Below are positions 25,654-34,043 of a DNA stretch of 39,828 bases, piece by piece. The position numbers and the translations under genes were made by a program. Every line of letters begins with the position of its first letter. The first letter of the stretch is position 1. Origin of the DNA: CAJQQK01 sp051010015 (GTDB lineage: Bacteria; Pseudomonadota; Alphaproteobacteria; Rhizobiales; Hyphomicrobiaceae). The notes under the pieces were generated by a model, which ran no database searches, was not told the origin of the DNA, and saw only the letters and a program-made list of their open reading frames with translations. The DNA lies in the NCBI GenBank assembly GCA_051010015.1, contig JBPCVZ010000323.1:1-39828 (forward strand), given 5' to 3'.

Positions 25654-26508
25654 TTATTGGCAGTCCAGGTAGACAAGTTCGGAATAGGCATAGTCGATGC
25701 CGTCCGGGTTACCTGGACCGGTGAAATACTTGTGCCATGCGGTCTTCCGGAACAGCCCATCCCCGGCGCATTCATTCTCGTTGCAGTCCATGGCAACAAG
25801 GAACTGGCCGTGTCCCAGGAGATAAAGGCAAATGTTGCCGAGCGCCGACATCACGACATTGCGGTCCGGTGTGTAGATCAGATAGGCATGCGGTATCCCA
25901 CGGCGATAACGTGTCTTGAAGATCAACGGGTATTTGGTGCCGTCCACGCTCAGGACACACGAGATACAACCCAACTCCTGGTGATCGCGCAGGATTGCCT
26001 GTTGCGGGGCATCGAGTTCGCCTGCATCCAACCGGTCGTAGCTGCTAATCGACGCGTCGCGGCGAAACCGCCCGATCGTTTGCGGCAGCGTCGTCGTGAG
26101 TACGCCTTCCGTCCACGTTTGGAATTTGAGGGCGGGTAACATCTTGCGCACTTCTTCTGAGGCCGTCAGATCGGTGAAGACCGCGGACTTATCGCGCAGG
26201 ATCTTCTTGAGCATCATTGGCGCGTACCAGCGGTGCGGCTCATCGATGTACCAGGAGGACAGGTTGACGACATCTGCGGTTGCGCCGCCGTCCTGATGGC
26301 GGCGACTGCGCAAGGTCAAGATGATGCCGACATCGGAATTGTCCTTGCGCAGCAAATAGCCGATCGGACCGGCGAGTTGACTGTCTTCGAGATTCACCAA
26401 TCGATTAAGGAATTCGGCCCAGGTCGACATTGGCGGCTTGGCAAAGCCACGTTCGACGAGGGCGGCAGCCGTTCCGATATCTGTCGGTTCTATGGGCCTA
26501 ACCTGCAT
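25654..26508 (-). CDS. GNAT-like putative acyltransferase of the carrier-protein cluster
   Basis: A 284-residue protein. The N-terminus MQVRPIEPTDIGTAAALVERGF is the beta1-alpha1 start of a GNAT N-acyltransferase, and GYLLRKDNSDVGIILTLRSRR and VVNLSSWYIDEPHRWYAPMMLKKIL fit the following strands and the acyl-CoA-binding region. The C-terminal half (from about 150) has TKYPLIFKTRYRRGIPHAYLIYT and could be a second degenerate GNAT domain. It contains five cysteines but no obvious metal motif. It is the first gene of the cluster, 53 bases before the carrier gene. It could transfer the carrier-bound product to an acceptor. The family assignment is moderate; the role is inference. Confidence 0.6.
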   Translation of the reverse strand: MQVRPIEPTDIGTAAALVERGFAKPPMSTWAEFLNRLVNLEDSQLAGPIGYLLRKDNSDVGIILTLRSRRHQDGGATADVVNLSSWYIDEPHRWYAPMMLKKILRDKSAVFTDLTASEEVRKMLPALKFQTWTEGVLTTTLPQTIGRFRRDASISSYDRLDAGELDAPQQAILRDHQELGCISCVLSVDGTKYPLIFKTRYRRGIPHAYLIYTPDRNVVMSALGNICLYLLGHGQFLVAMDCNENECAGDGLFRKTAWHKYFTGPGNPDGIDYAYSELVYLDCQ

Positions 26509-27075
26509 ATCACGTCCGTGGCTATTGGGCGGTTACTGTGCGGTGCACGTGGCTGTGCATGCCAATGGACGGACAATGGCCTGAAAGAATTAAAATCCTT
26601 TGAAAACGAGTGTTTTGGAGCCGTGTGTTCAGCTGATTCTCGCCTCAAACGAATGTTCGCGCAGACGGCCGCGTCACCATGAGACGCGCGTTATATCTTC
26701 GTAAATCCAATGCGTTATCGATCCATCTCGTTAGGTCGGCTCCGCTCGTTCGTGATTGTGGCGTTGATATGCGCGATCGACCCTTTTTCGCGAAAGCTGT
26801 CTTCTCTGACCCGTCGGCAATAGGACGATCAGTCGGCATAATTCGACACGATACTTCCCCAGCTCTCGAACGACGGTGCTTTTATCCGGTGCGCAGCGAA
26901 AGGGGCGTTTCGTGGCAGTCGGGCTCAGCAATCAACCCAATTGCGCCGTCTCGTTGGTTCGCTGTTCGAATCGCGATGACTAATTGTTTTGCGACGCGGC
27001 TCACTGCCATTGAACCGGAACTTCGGTCGACGCGTCTCATCGTTGACGTGCTGGGAGATCTAGGGAGTGTTTGTG
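26509..27075. other. Intergenic region between the carrier-protein cluster and the 133-aa gene
   Basis: About 570 bases between divergent genes. Short frames exist on both strands, but they are basic, low in hydrophobic periodicity, lack ribosome binding sites and overlap each other, so I do not call them. The stretch should contain the promoter of the GNAT-ACP-ligase-decarboxylase cluster. I see no convincing -35/-10 pair, RNA gene or repeat. Confidence 0.4.
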
Positions 27076-27477
27076 ATGACGCATCGTTCTGAACAGGTTC
27101 AAACGACAACGCGCTCAGGCCATGGTCGAAAGCTGGAAGGGCTTTGGGTCGATTTCGTCAAACTGCAGCGTCTGCGGCGCGACATTATTTTGGATCTTGG
27201 CATCGCGCCAGGCCGCGGTGTGGCCGCTGATGTCGATCGCGAACCGACCGACAGGATGTTCGCGTCGATTGATGACGAATTGGAGAGAATTGCGTGTGAG
27301 GCGGCCGCTCTGGAAGCGAACAGTCATGTCGACATGGAATACAAGGCCATCATGCTGGCCGAGTATCTGCCGCCGAACCGAAGCGCGCTGCATGTCGCAC
27401 TTGCGTGGTCGCTGATCGAAGACATCAAGCTGAGGTCTGGCGGGTCTGCCAGCGGGGCAGGGGCACCGAGCTTCTAG
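27076..27477 (+). CDS. Hypothetical protein, 133 aa
   Basis: A small, mostly helical soluble protein that I do not recognise. It contains a basic N-terminus, the helix LWVDFVKLQRLRRDIILDLG, an acidic region RMFASIDDELERIACEAAALE and a second helix LHVALAWSLIEDIKL. There is no signal peptide, membrane segment or cysteine motif. ATG at 27076 has AGGGAG eight bases upstream; GTG at 27067 is a poorer choice. It converges on the histidine kinase gene with only six bases between the stops. The codon pattern and ribosome binding site support a real gene, but no function can be proposed. Confidence 0.6.
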   Translation: MTHRSEQVQTTTRSGHGRKLEGLWVDFVKLQRLRRDIILDLGIAPGRGVAADVDREPTDRMFASIDDELERIACEAAALEANSHVDMEYKAIMLAEYLPPNRSALHVALAWSLIEDIKLRSGGSASGAGAPSF

Positions 27478-27483
27478 CCCAAC

Positions 27484-29157
27484 TTAGACGGTCGTTAGAT
27501 GTTCCATGTCGGAGCGGTCGGTTAGTCCGTTTGCAAGTGCGTCGTGGCCGGCTTCCTTGTCATTCTGCCTATCGGCCAGGGGCAGCGTCAGTGTAACGGT
27601 TGTTCCTTGGTTTTCAAGGCTGTCGATGTCGATCGTTCCGTCATGCGATTCAACGATGCCCTTGGCGACGGCCAAGCCGATCCCTGTACCCTGAGCATTG
27701 GCGTCAGGTGCATTCTGTGCACGGTAAAAGCGACGGAAGATCATTGGTATTTCGTTCGCCGGAATGCCGATGCCGGTATCGGCGACCGCGATTTTGAGAC
27801 TGGTGTCTTGTTCGCTGACCGAGACGTTGATGGCGCCATTGGGTTGCGAATACTCGATCGCGTTGTCGAGGATCGTGAGCAACATTTCACGCAATCGGGT
27901 CAGATCGCCGAGGACAATGCGTCGTGTCGAGGTGTCCTCGATATTGATGTCGATATTCTGATTGGCGGCGAGGGTCGTCATGTCGCGGCAGGCGTTTCGT
28001 ACCAGTTCCGGGACATCTACATAGTCGGGCTGCAATGGCACGGCTGAGACACGCGAGCGCGCGGTGTAGAGCAGTTGGTCGACCAAGGAGCCGAGATAGC
28101 GGGTCTGGTCCAGCATACGTGACAAGGTTTCCTTGTACTCTTCTGCCGAAGTGCTTTGACTGCGCAGCGAGACTTCACTTTCACCGACCATAATAGCGAG
28201 CGGGGTTCGTAGGTCGTGGCTGACATCGGTCAAGAACTTGACGAGCGCACGGCCGGAAGCGCGCAGCGCTTCATTGAGTTTGCTCAACTCTTCGGTGCGC
28301 GCATTAAGTTGTTGCAACGTCTTTTCGTGTTCCTGTGCGACCGCCATTTGCTGTGAATGGACGGTTTGCGCGCAGTCGTCGACGCGTGCTTCGATGCGGC
28401 CGAATTCATCGCTTCGGGGAGAGTGATCGGGCGGCCGCTGCAGGCCGCTTGTGTAGTGCAGGACCCTGCTCGTGACGTCGGCCGTTCGGGTTCCGATACG
28501 GGAACTGACAAAAAGGAAAAAGAACAGCCCGTAGACCGCCATCGCGGCAATGATGGCGAGCGTCATGATGCATAGGTTCTGTAGGACCCAGCGTACATTT
28601 GCGTAGCTCTCTGCACCGGCAAACCGACAAGTTGCGATTGTCGCCCTCAAGTTCTCCATGAAATTCTTGTAGGCGGAATGATCAATTGGCAACTTGGTCG
28701 GCGTTGCTGGGATGGAAACAGCGCGCCGGCTCTGGGCAACGATCGGTTGGGCGACGCTGATAAGTTCAGAAAGACTTCTATGCATCTTTTCCCAATTCAT
28801 GCGACCGTGAAGCTGTGCGGTCGGCGGATGCGGGGCGGTCTTGCCGTGGAAGTCGTCGATGATGTCCCGAACCAGTTTGCGTTGTTTTCTCATCTCCGCG
28901 AGGGCTGGGACGGCCAATAGGCCGTCTCCTGAGTTCACATGCAGCCAGGCGCGGGTCACATCGCGTCCGAGTTCGGCATTGAACGATTGGAGGCGCGTCG
29001 ACTGGCGCAGATGTTCGGCATGGTTCCGCACCTCGCTTGCAATCCCAAACAAAACAATGCTCGAGAGCACGGCCAGTCCTACCAATCCCAGTGCGCCCAG
29101 TCGTAGCCAGGTACGGATACTCATGAAGTCCTGGCTTGTCTTGCTGTTGACGGTCAT
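27484..29157 (-). CDS. Membrane sensor histidine kinase, orphan
   Basis: A 557-residue sensor kinase. There are two membrane segments (about 18-41 and 195-218) enclosing a periplasmic sensor of roughly 150 residues with no recognised fold. A linker and a coiled coil (about 270-305) follow. The H-box is DVSHDLRTPL with His314, the N-box LLTILDNAIEYSQ with Asn432, and the G-boxes are ADTGIG (459-464) and GTGIGL (490-495), so the catalytic core is complete. ATG at 29157 gives the longest form; ATG at 29124 has a better AGGA and would remove 11 residues. No response regulator is encoded next to it. The signal is unknown. Confidence 0.92.
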   Translation of the reverse strand: MTVNSKTSQDFMSIRTWLRLGALGLVGLAVLSSIVLFGIASEVRNHAEHLRQSTRLQSFNAELGRDVTRAWLHVNSGDGLLAVPALAEMRKQRKLVRDIIDDFHGKTAPHPPTAQLHGRMNWEKMHRSLSELISVAQPIVAQSRRAVSIPATPTKLPIDHSAYKNFMENLRATIATCRFAGAESYANVRWVLQNLCIMTLAIIAAMAVYGLFFFLFVSSRIGTRTADVTSRVLHYTSGLQRPPDHSPRSDEFGRIEARVDDCAQTVHSQQMAVAQEHEKTLQQLNARTEELSKLNEALRASGRALVKFLTDVSHDLRTPLAIMVGESEVSLRSQSTSAEEYKETLSRMLDQTRYLGSLVDQLLYTARSRVSAVPLQPDYVDVPELVRNACRDMTTLAANQNIDINIEDTSTRRIVLGDLTRLREMLLTILDNAIEYSQPNGAINVSVSEQDTSLKIAVADTGIGIPANEIPMIFRRFYRAQNAPDANAQGTGIGLAVAKGIVESHDGTIDIDSLENQGTTVTLTLPLADRQNDKEAGHDALANGLTDRSDMEHLTTV

Positions 29158-29880
29158 TGGGATACCCGTAGGCTAGCTGGAGGCCTGTCCTGGATACGTG
29201 CGAACGGCGAAGAAAATGGTTGAACAATTTCTGCTACGCCGCTGTCTCCGATCATAACCTCGATGGTGCGGTGACTGGTTCAACAACTTGCAGCCGATTC
29301 TTGCACGACTGAGGTTATTGGCATCAACTTAACTCACGTGATCGTCTTTGGAACGTGATCGTGGTATAGTTTGCGCGCAAGAAGTCGCATGCTGTCGTGT
29401 CGACAAACAATAGTGAACGTAGGCTCGCGAAATCATTACTAGAGCATGAATAGATTATGAATTTTCAAGATTCCGGTAAGGACTAATTCCTAAAGCTGAA
29501 GGGTTATTGCGATTTTTGAAATAATGCGACGTTATCAGATAAACGATGTTTAGGAAGTTGGATGACTAGTTTCCTGGACGGGCTCAATCGCAACCATTCT
29601 GTTGGTTGGCATATGTTGCCGTAATATAATTATTATTCAGCAAGTTAGACGCACTCTGCAATTTATCAAATGTGAGGATTAGTGCTGCAGGGCTGAGCCT
29701 GGCTTGTGGTGTTTGAGCTTTTCGGGTCGGGATGAATTGAAACGCGCATGCCGGAGCGTTTGAACTCGATCAAGATCCTCGAGTTCACAACTATTTCACA
29801 TGATTTTTGAGAGCAATAAACCGGTGAGATGCGCGCCTTTTCGTTTTGAACCTATGAAACTTTTATAAATGTCGGCAATT
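29158..29880. other. AT-richer intergenic region upstream of the histidine kinase
   Basis: About 720 bases without a plausible gene, visibly richer in A and T than the flanking DNA, especially between 29380 and 29880. Both flanking genes are on the minus strand, so this should hold the kinase promoter and the end of the racemase transcript. The one repeat I see is the pair CGTGATCGT at 29337-29345 and 29354-29362. No tRNA, hairpin terminator or open frame above 20 codons with a ribosome binding site was found. Confidence 0.5.
29337..29362. repeat. Direct repeat CGTGATCGT x2, 17-base period
   Basis: Two identical nonamers are spaced 17 bases start to start in the region upstream of the kinase gene, about 180 bases from its start codon. 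They could be a tandem regulator site, but chance is not excluded. Confidence 0.35.
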
Positions 29881-30570
29881 TTATTGAATGGGTTCTGCAT
29901 AACCGCCTATTTTTGACGTCTTGAGGCCAGTTGCAGCCAATGCCTCTGCGAACGTTGTCGCGCACGCAATTCCGTCGATGAACGGCACATCGAACACACG
30001 GGACAACCGTTCGATCAGGTCGGCCATGCCGGCGCATCCAAGCACGATGGCCTCGGCACCGTCCTCTTCGAGGGCGCGGTGGATTTCGTTGCACAGACGT
30101 TGGAAGATGGCGCCATCGTTATCGTCGAGGTCGAGAACTGGAATTTGTGTGCCGCGCACGCGGGCACATCGCGCCGCAAGTCCATATCGCTTGAGATTCG
30201 TTTCGATGCCGGGAACCGATCGATCTAGCGTTGTTATCACGGAGAAGCGGCATGACAGCATGCTCGCGGCATGGAAGGCCGCTTCGCCTATGCCGATGAC
30301 CGGAATATCGACCTGGCACCTGGCCGCGTCCAGGCCCGTATCATCGAAACACGCAATGACGACGGCGTCGACGTCGTCGTGTTGTGCGATTTCTTCGAGC
30401 AAACCGGGAATGCACATTGCCACGTCGTGATAGCCCTGGATGCTCTTTGGCCCAGTGGTCGGGTTGGTGGCGATGATTTGCGTGTCCGGCCGCGCGACCT
30501 GGCGGGCAACTTCCGCCGCATTCTCGGTCATTGAAGCGGTCGTGTTCGGGTTCACGAGCAGGATTTTCAT
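29881..30570 (-). CDS. Hydantoin racemase/Asp-Glu racemase family protein
   Basis: A 229-residue racemase of the HyuE/Asp-Glu racemase superfamily, which uses two cysteines as acid and base. Both are in place: Cys74 in VVIACFDDTGL and Cys179 in IVLGCAGMADL, close to the positions known in hydantoin racemases. The N-terminal MKILLVNPNTTASMTE is the characteristic start of that group. It follows livF by 12 bases and ends the ABC transporter operon, so transporter substrate and racemase substrate are probably related, for example a hydantoin, an allantoin-like ureide or a D-amino acid derivative. Related arylmalonate decarboxylases and maleate isomerases share this fold. Confidence 0.88.
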   Translation of the reverse strand: MKILLVNPNTTASMTENAAEVARQVARPDTQIIATNPTTGPKSIQGYHDVAMCIPGLLEEIAQHDDVDAVVIACFDDTGLDAARCQVDIPVIGIGEAAFHAASMLSCRFSVITTLDRSVPGIETNLKRYGLAARCARVRGTQIPVLDLDDNDGAIFQRLCNEIHRALEEDGAEAIVLGCAGMADLIERLSRVFDVPFIDGIACATTFAEALAATGLKTSKIGGYAEPIQ

Positions 30571-30582
30571 TACTGTCCTTCT

Positions 30583-31296
30583 TCAGGTCGTGCCGCCCAG
30601 GTAAAGGGCTTTGACGCGATCATCCTTGAGGAGGTCGCGGGAGGCGCCCTGCAGTGCGATCGAGCCTGTGGTCAGGGCATAGGCACGATGCGAAATACTC
30701 AAGGCCATTCGGGAGTTTTGTTCGACAAGGAGCACTGAGACGTTCTCGTCCTTGTTGATCGATACGATCGAGCGCGCGATGTCCTGCACCAGTTTCGGGG
30801 CGATACCAAGGGAGGGCTCGTCAAGCAGGAGGAGCCTGGGTTTGGCCATCAATGCGCGTCCGATGACCATCATCTGTTGTTCACCGCCGCTCAACGTGCC
30901 GGCCGATTGCGAAAATCGTTCCCGTAGTCGTGGGAATCGCTCGAGCACGCTATCCATCGTTTGTTTGATGCCTGCTTTGTCGGTGCGCGTGAAGGCGCCC
31001 ATGAGCAGATTGTCTTTGACGGACATGTAGGGAAATACGCGACGGCCTTCCGGCACCATGGCGATGCCGAGTTTGACGATATCCGCTGCCATCTTGCCGT
31101 CGAGGCGGCCGCCCTCGAAATGGATTTGGCCACTGGAGATGCGCTGCAATCCGGTTACGGCACGCAGGATGGATGACTTGCCCGCACCATTCGCTCCGAT
31201 CAGGGCAACCGTTTCACCCTGCTTGAGGTCGATCGTTACACCTTTCAAGGCATAAACGTGATCGTAGTAGAGTTCGATGTTGTCGAGTTTCAGCAT
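30583..31296 (-). CDS. livF: Branched-chain amino acid/amide-type ABC transporter ATPase LivF
   Basis: A 237-residue ATP-binding subunit of a HAAT-family importer. Walker A is GANGAGKSS, the signature is LSGGEQQMM, and Walker B is LLLLDEPSLGIAP, followed by the LivF-typical VLLVEQNSRMAL. It works with LivG at the inner face of the membrane. The frame also has a GTG at 31305, but ATG at 31296 fits the family start MLKLDNIELYYDHVYAL. It follows livG within about 11 bases and precedes the racemase. The transporter's specificity is set by the binding protein and need not be leucine-type. Confidence 0.93.
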   Translation of the reverse strand: MLKLDNIELYYDHVYALKGVTIDLKQGETVALIGANGAGKSSILRAVTGLQRISSGQIHFEGGRLDGKMAADIVKLGIAMVPEGRRVFPYMSVKDNLLMGAFTRTDKAGIKQTMDSVLERFPRLRERFSQSAGTLSGGEQQMMVIGRALMAKPRLLLLDEPSLGIAPKLVQDIARSIVSINKDENVSVLLVEQNSRMALSISHRAYALTTGSIALQGASRDLLKDDRVKALYLGGTT

Positions 31297-31307
31297 CTGA
31301 TCCACGG

Positions 31308-32087
31308 CTACAATCCGATCGCGTCATCTTCACTACCGAGATAGGCCTCGATGACTTCCTTGTTGTTTTGAATTTCCGTCGGCGTGCCCTCGGCGATTTT
31401 TTCACCGAAATTGAGTACGACAATGCGGTCGGAAATGTTCATGACCGCCGGCATATCATGCTCGACCAGGACGATCGTGACGCCGCGATCGCGCACCCCA
31501 CGCACGAGTTCGACAGTGCGCATTGTCTCGTCATGGTTCATTCCTGCGAACGGTTCATCCATCAAAAGAATCGTGGGCTTGGTCGCAAGTCCGATCGCGA
31601 TACCGAGCGCTCGCAGGTGGCCTTGCGGTAGATTGCTCGCCAATTCATCGGCAATTTCGGCGAGGTCGAGAAATCCGAGGATCTCATCGGCGGAGGTTTT
31701 AAACGCGCTTTCGTCTTCTGCGGCGATGGACGTTCCAAGAAAGAAGCCGAATAGACTGGCACGTGAGCGCAGGTGGTGAGCAATGACGACGTTGTCGCGC
31801 ACCGTCATGTTCTTGAATATCGTTGTTTCTTGAAAAGTCCGCACGACGCCTTTGCGGGCAACCGTATGCGGGGCGAGGTTCGTGATGCGCTCTCCCTTGA
31901 ACAGGACTTCTCCCGACGTGGTGCGCAGGAAGGAGGCGATCAACTTGAACAACGTCGATTTTCCGGCACCGTTCGGTCCAATGACTGAGAGGATTTCCTT
32001 TTCCTCAACGTCGAACGAGACGTCATTGACAGCCGTCAGGCCACCAAACCGCTTGGTCAAATTCTGAACCTGCAGGAGGTGACTCAT
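31308..32087 (-). CDS. livG: Branched-chain amino acid/amide-type ABC transporter ATPase LivG
   Basis: A 259-residue ATPase. Walker A is GPNGAGKST and Walker B ILLMDEPFAGMNHDE, the LivG hallmark. The signature motif is the variant LPQGHLRALGIA rather than LSGGQ, a form I have seen in LivG proteins of amide-type systems. The frame is open 384 bases further upstream, through the permease gene in another phase, so the start is set at ATG 32087. This overlaps the livM stop as ATGA, with GGAGG upstream. It is translationally coupled to livM. Confidence 0.93.
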   Translation of the reverse strand: MSHLLQVQNLTKRFGGLTAVNDVSFDVEEKEILSVIGPNGAGKSTLFKLIASFLRTTSGEVLFKGERITNLAPHTVARKGVVRTFQETTIFKNMTVRDNVVIAHHLRSRASLFGFFLGTSIAAEDESAFKTSADEILGFLDLAEIADELASNLPQGHLRALGIAIGLATKPTILLMDEPFAGMNHDETMRTVELVRGVRDRGVTIVLVEHDMPAVMNISDRIVVLNFGEKIAEGTPTEIQNNKEVIEAYLGSEDDAIGL

Positions 32088-33064
32088 GGCTTGGCTCCCT
32101 TTTTGGCGCCAAGGCGGATACTCAGCAAGCCGTTGGGCAGGACGACCATGAGGGCAATGAGCAAACCGGAATAAATAAGCAATTGGTATTTTCCGGCCTG
32201 GAAGAGCAAATCCCAGCCAAAGTACAGAACGAGGGTGCCGAGCATTGGGCCGAACACGTAACCAAGGCCGCCGAGGAAGCAGTTCAGCATGAAATTGATC
32301 GAGTCGGCGACTTGGAAACTCGACGGGTAGATGGACTGTGAGATGCTGGCAAACGTTGCACCGGCGATGCCGCCCAGGAATGACGAAATCGAGTAGGCAA
32401 TGATGCGCAGGTTCGTGATGTTGACGCCGATTGACGAAGCGAGTTCCTCGTTCTGCTGCAAGGAGCGACACAGATGCCCGATGCGGGAATTGACCAACCG
32501 GTAAAGCCCCGCAAAGCTCAGCACCATCAACGTCACGGCGAGGAAGTAGAAAGCGAGCTTCGGATTTTGGAGTTCGGAGAAACCCGGCACGATTGTCAAT
32601 CCGAACAGACCGATTTCGCCGGGCAGGGGGATGGAAACGATTCCTTTAGCGCCGTTCGTGATCGGCAATGCCAATGCGGACAGGCGGGCGACCTCGGTCA
32701 GTACCAGCGTGACCATGGCGAAGTAGACGCCCTTAAGCCGCAGAATGGGCAGGCCGATCAGGATCCCAAGCATCCCGCAGAAAAGGCCGGCGAGCGGGAT
32801 TGTCAGCCAGAACGACACGCCGTAGTTGACGATCAGAATTGCCGAGACATAACCGCCAACGAGGGCATAGGCGCCCTGTCCGATATTGATGCGGCCGATA
32901 TAGAACGTCAGCCATACACCGCCGCTTGCGATCGATAACAATGCGACCGACGTCAGCGTGTAGTAGAAATCCCAGCGGCCCGAAATCGCGATGGCGACCG
33001 GCACGGCAACGAAGACCAAGAGCAGGAATGCGGTGACTCCGACGAGTTGCCTTTTGTTGAACAT
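32084..33064 (-). CDS. livM: Branched-chain amino acid/amide-type ABC transporter permease LivM
   Basis: A 326-residue permease with about nine hydrophobic segments. The LivM signature GRINIGQGAYALVGGYVSA and GLPILRLKGVYFAMVTL are present, and IGVNITNLRIIAYSISSFLGGIAGA is the cytoplasmic coupling region. ATG at 33064 lies seven bases after the livH stop, with GGGGATAGG as ribosome binding site. It forms the translocation channel with LivH. Confidence 0.93.
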   Translation of the reverse strand: MFNKRQLVGVTAFLLLVFVAVPVAIAISGRWDFYYTLTSVALLSIASGGVWLTFYIGRINIGQGAYALVGGYVSAILIVNYGVSFWLTIPLAGLFCGMLGILIGLPILRLKGVYFAMVTLVLTEVARLSALALPITNGAKGIVSIPLPGEIGLFGLTIVPGFSELQNPKLAFYFLAVTLMVLSFAGLYRLVNSRIGHLCRSLQQNEELASSIGVNITNLRIIAYSISSFLGGIAGATFASISQSIYPSSFQVADSINFMLNCFLGGLGYVFGPMLGTLVLYFGWDLLFQAGKYQLLIYSGLLIALMVVLPNGLLSIRLGAKKGAKP

Positions 33065-33070
33065 ATCGGC

Positions 33071-33940
33071 CTATCCCCACGGTTTGCCCATGAGGCCTTG
33101 CGGGCGTATGGCAAGGAACACCATGAGTGAGGCGAAGATGACGAGATACGTGATGTTGCCGTACTGCGAGAGCACGGTCAGGCCGACTGATTCCATCATG
33201 CCGAGGATGAAACCGCCGGCAATGGCGCCGGATATCACACCAGCGCCGCCAATCATGACCATCATGAACGCCTTGATCGATGTTGGCCCGCCCATGCCGA
33301 GATTGACGCCAGTTATCGTGACCAGCAGTCCGCCGACGATGCCGGCCAGCATGGCGCCCAGCGCAAAGCCGATCATCGAATAGCGGTCGACGTTGACACC
33401 CATCAGTTCGGCTGCGACCCGATCCTGCGCCAGTGCGCGCATTGCCCGTCCAGTCTTGCTGTATTGCATGTAGGAGATGAAGGCGATGACGATGGCGATC
33501 GCCAGCACACCGATCAGGATCCGGTCATAGGGCATGATGATCCGGAAGTCCCAGTTGAAGACACCGTTGACGATTTTCGGTACACCACGCTGTTTTTCGC
33601 CGAAACTGAGCAGGATGACGGCATCGAGGAAAAAGGCGATACCGGCTGCCAGCAGCATCGTGCTTTCTTCACGATGCGAGCGCCTGATGACCGGTCGGAA
33701 GAGAAACTGCTCGATGAGGCCGCCGACAATTGCCAATGTGACAGCCGACGCGAGAAGGCCGACGATAAAGGGCAGGCCGAGTTGCGCATAGACGGTGTAG
33801 GTGACGAACCCACCCAGAACGTACATCTGGCCGTGGGCAAAGTTGAGCACGTTCATCAAAGAAAAGATCAACGTCAGGCCGAGTGCGATCAACGCGTACT
33901 GGGCGCCGAGATAGAGCCCGTTTGCAATGATTTGTTCCAT
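33071..33940 (-). CDS. livH: Branched-chain amino acid/amide-type ABC transporter permease LivH
   Basis: A 289-residue inner-membrane permease with about eight hydrophobic segments. It shows the LivH start GLYLGAQYALIALGLTLIF, NFAHGQMYVLGGFV and the coupling motif MRALAQDRVAAELMGVNVDRY. It is the first membrane gene after the binding-protein gene, from which it is separated by 103 bases containing a strong hairpin. The ribosome binding site is weak, so its translation may be lower than that of the binding protein. Confidence 0.93.
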   Translation of the reverse strand: MEQIIANGLYLGAQYALIALGLTLIFSLMNVLNFAHGQMYVLGGFVTYTVYAQLGLPFIVGLLASAVTLAIVGGLIEQFLFRPVIRRSHREESTMLLAAGIAFFLDAVILLSFGEKQRGVPKIVNGVFNWDFRIIMPYDRILIGVLAIAIVIAFISYMQYSKTGRAMRALAQDRVAAELMGVNVDRYSMIGFALGAMLAGIVGGLLVTITGVNLGMGGPTSIKAFMMVMIGGAGVISGAIAGGFILGMMESVGLTVLSQYGNITYLVIFASLMVFLAIRPQGLMGKPWG

Positions 33941-33961
33941 TCACACGGTCCAGTTGGATGA

Positions 33962-33992
33962 CGGGGTCCGGAGCGGAGGAGGCCGGACCCCG
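33962..33992 (-). promoter_or_regulatory. Intercistronic hairpin between binding protein and livH
   Basis: A perfect ten-base inverted repeat, CGGGGTCCGG at 33962-33971 and CCGGACCCCG at 33983-33992, with an 11-base loop. No T run follows on the minus strand, so it is not a standard terminator. Stable hairpins at this place in importer operons commonly protect the binding-protein mRNA or cause partial termination, giving excess binding protein over permease. Confidence 0.6.
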
Positions 33993-34043
33993 CTTCGTTG
34001 CTGCATACGCATGGCATGCGCCGCGAGGGGAGGATCGAACGTA

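Noticed and set aside
26679..27092. 137-codon plus-strand frame before the 133-aa gene
   Set aside because: No ribosome binding site, Arg/Ser/Cys-rich composition, and it overlaps the better supported gene.
32088..32471. N-terminal extension of livG
   Set aside because: It runs through livM in another frame and translates to Arg/Pro/His-rich sequence. ATG at 32087 with GGAGG and an ATGA overlap is the true start.
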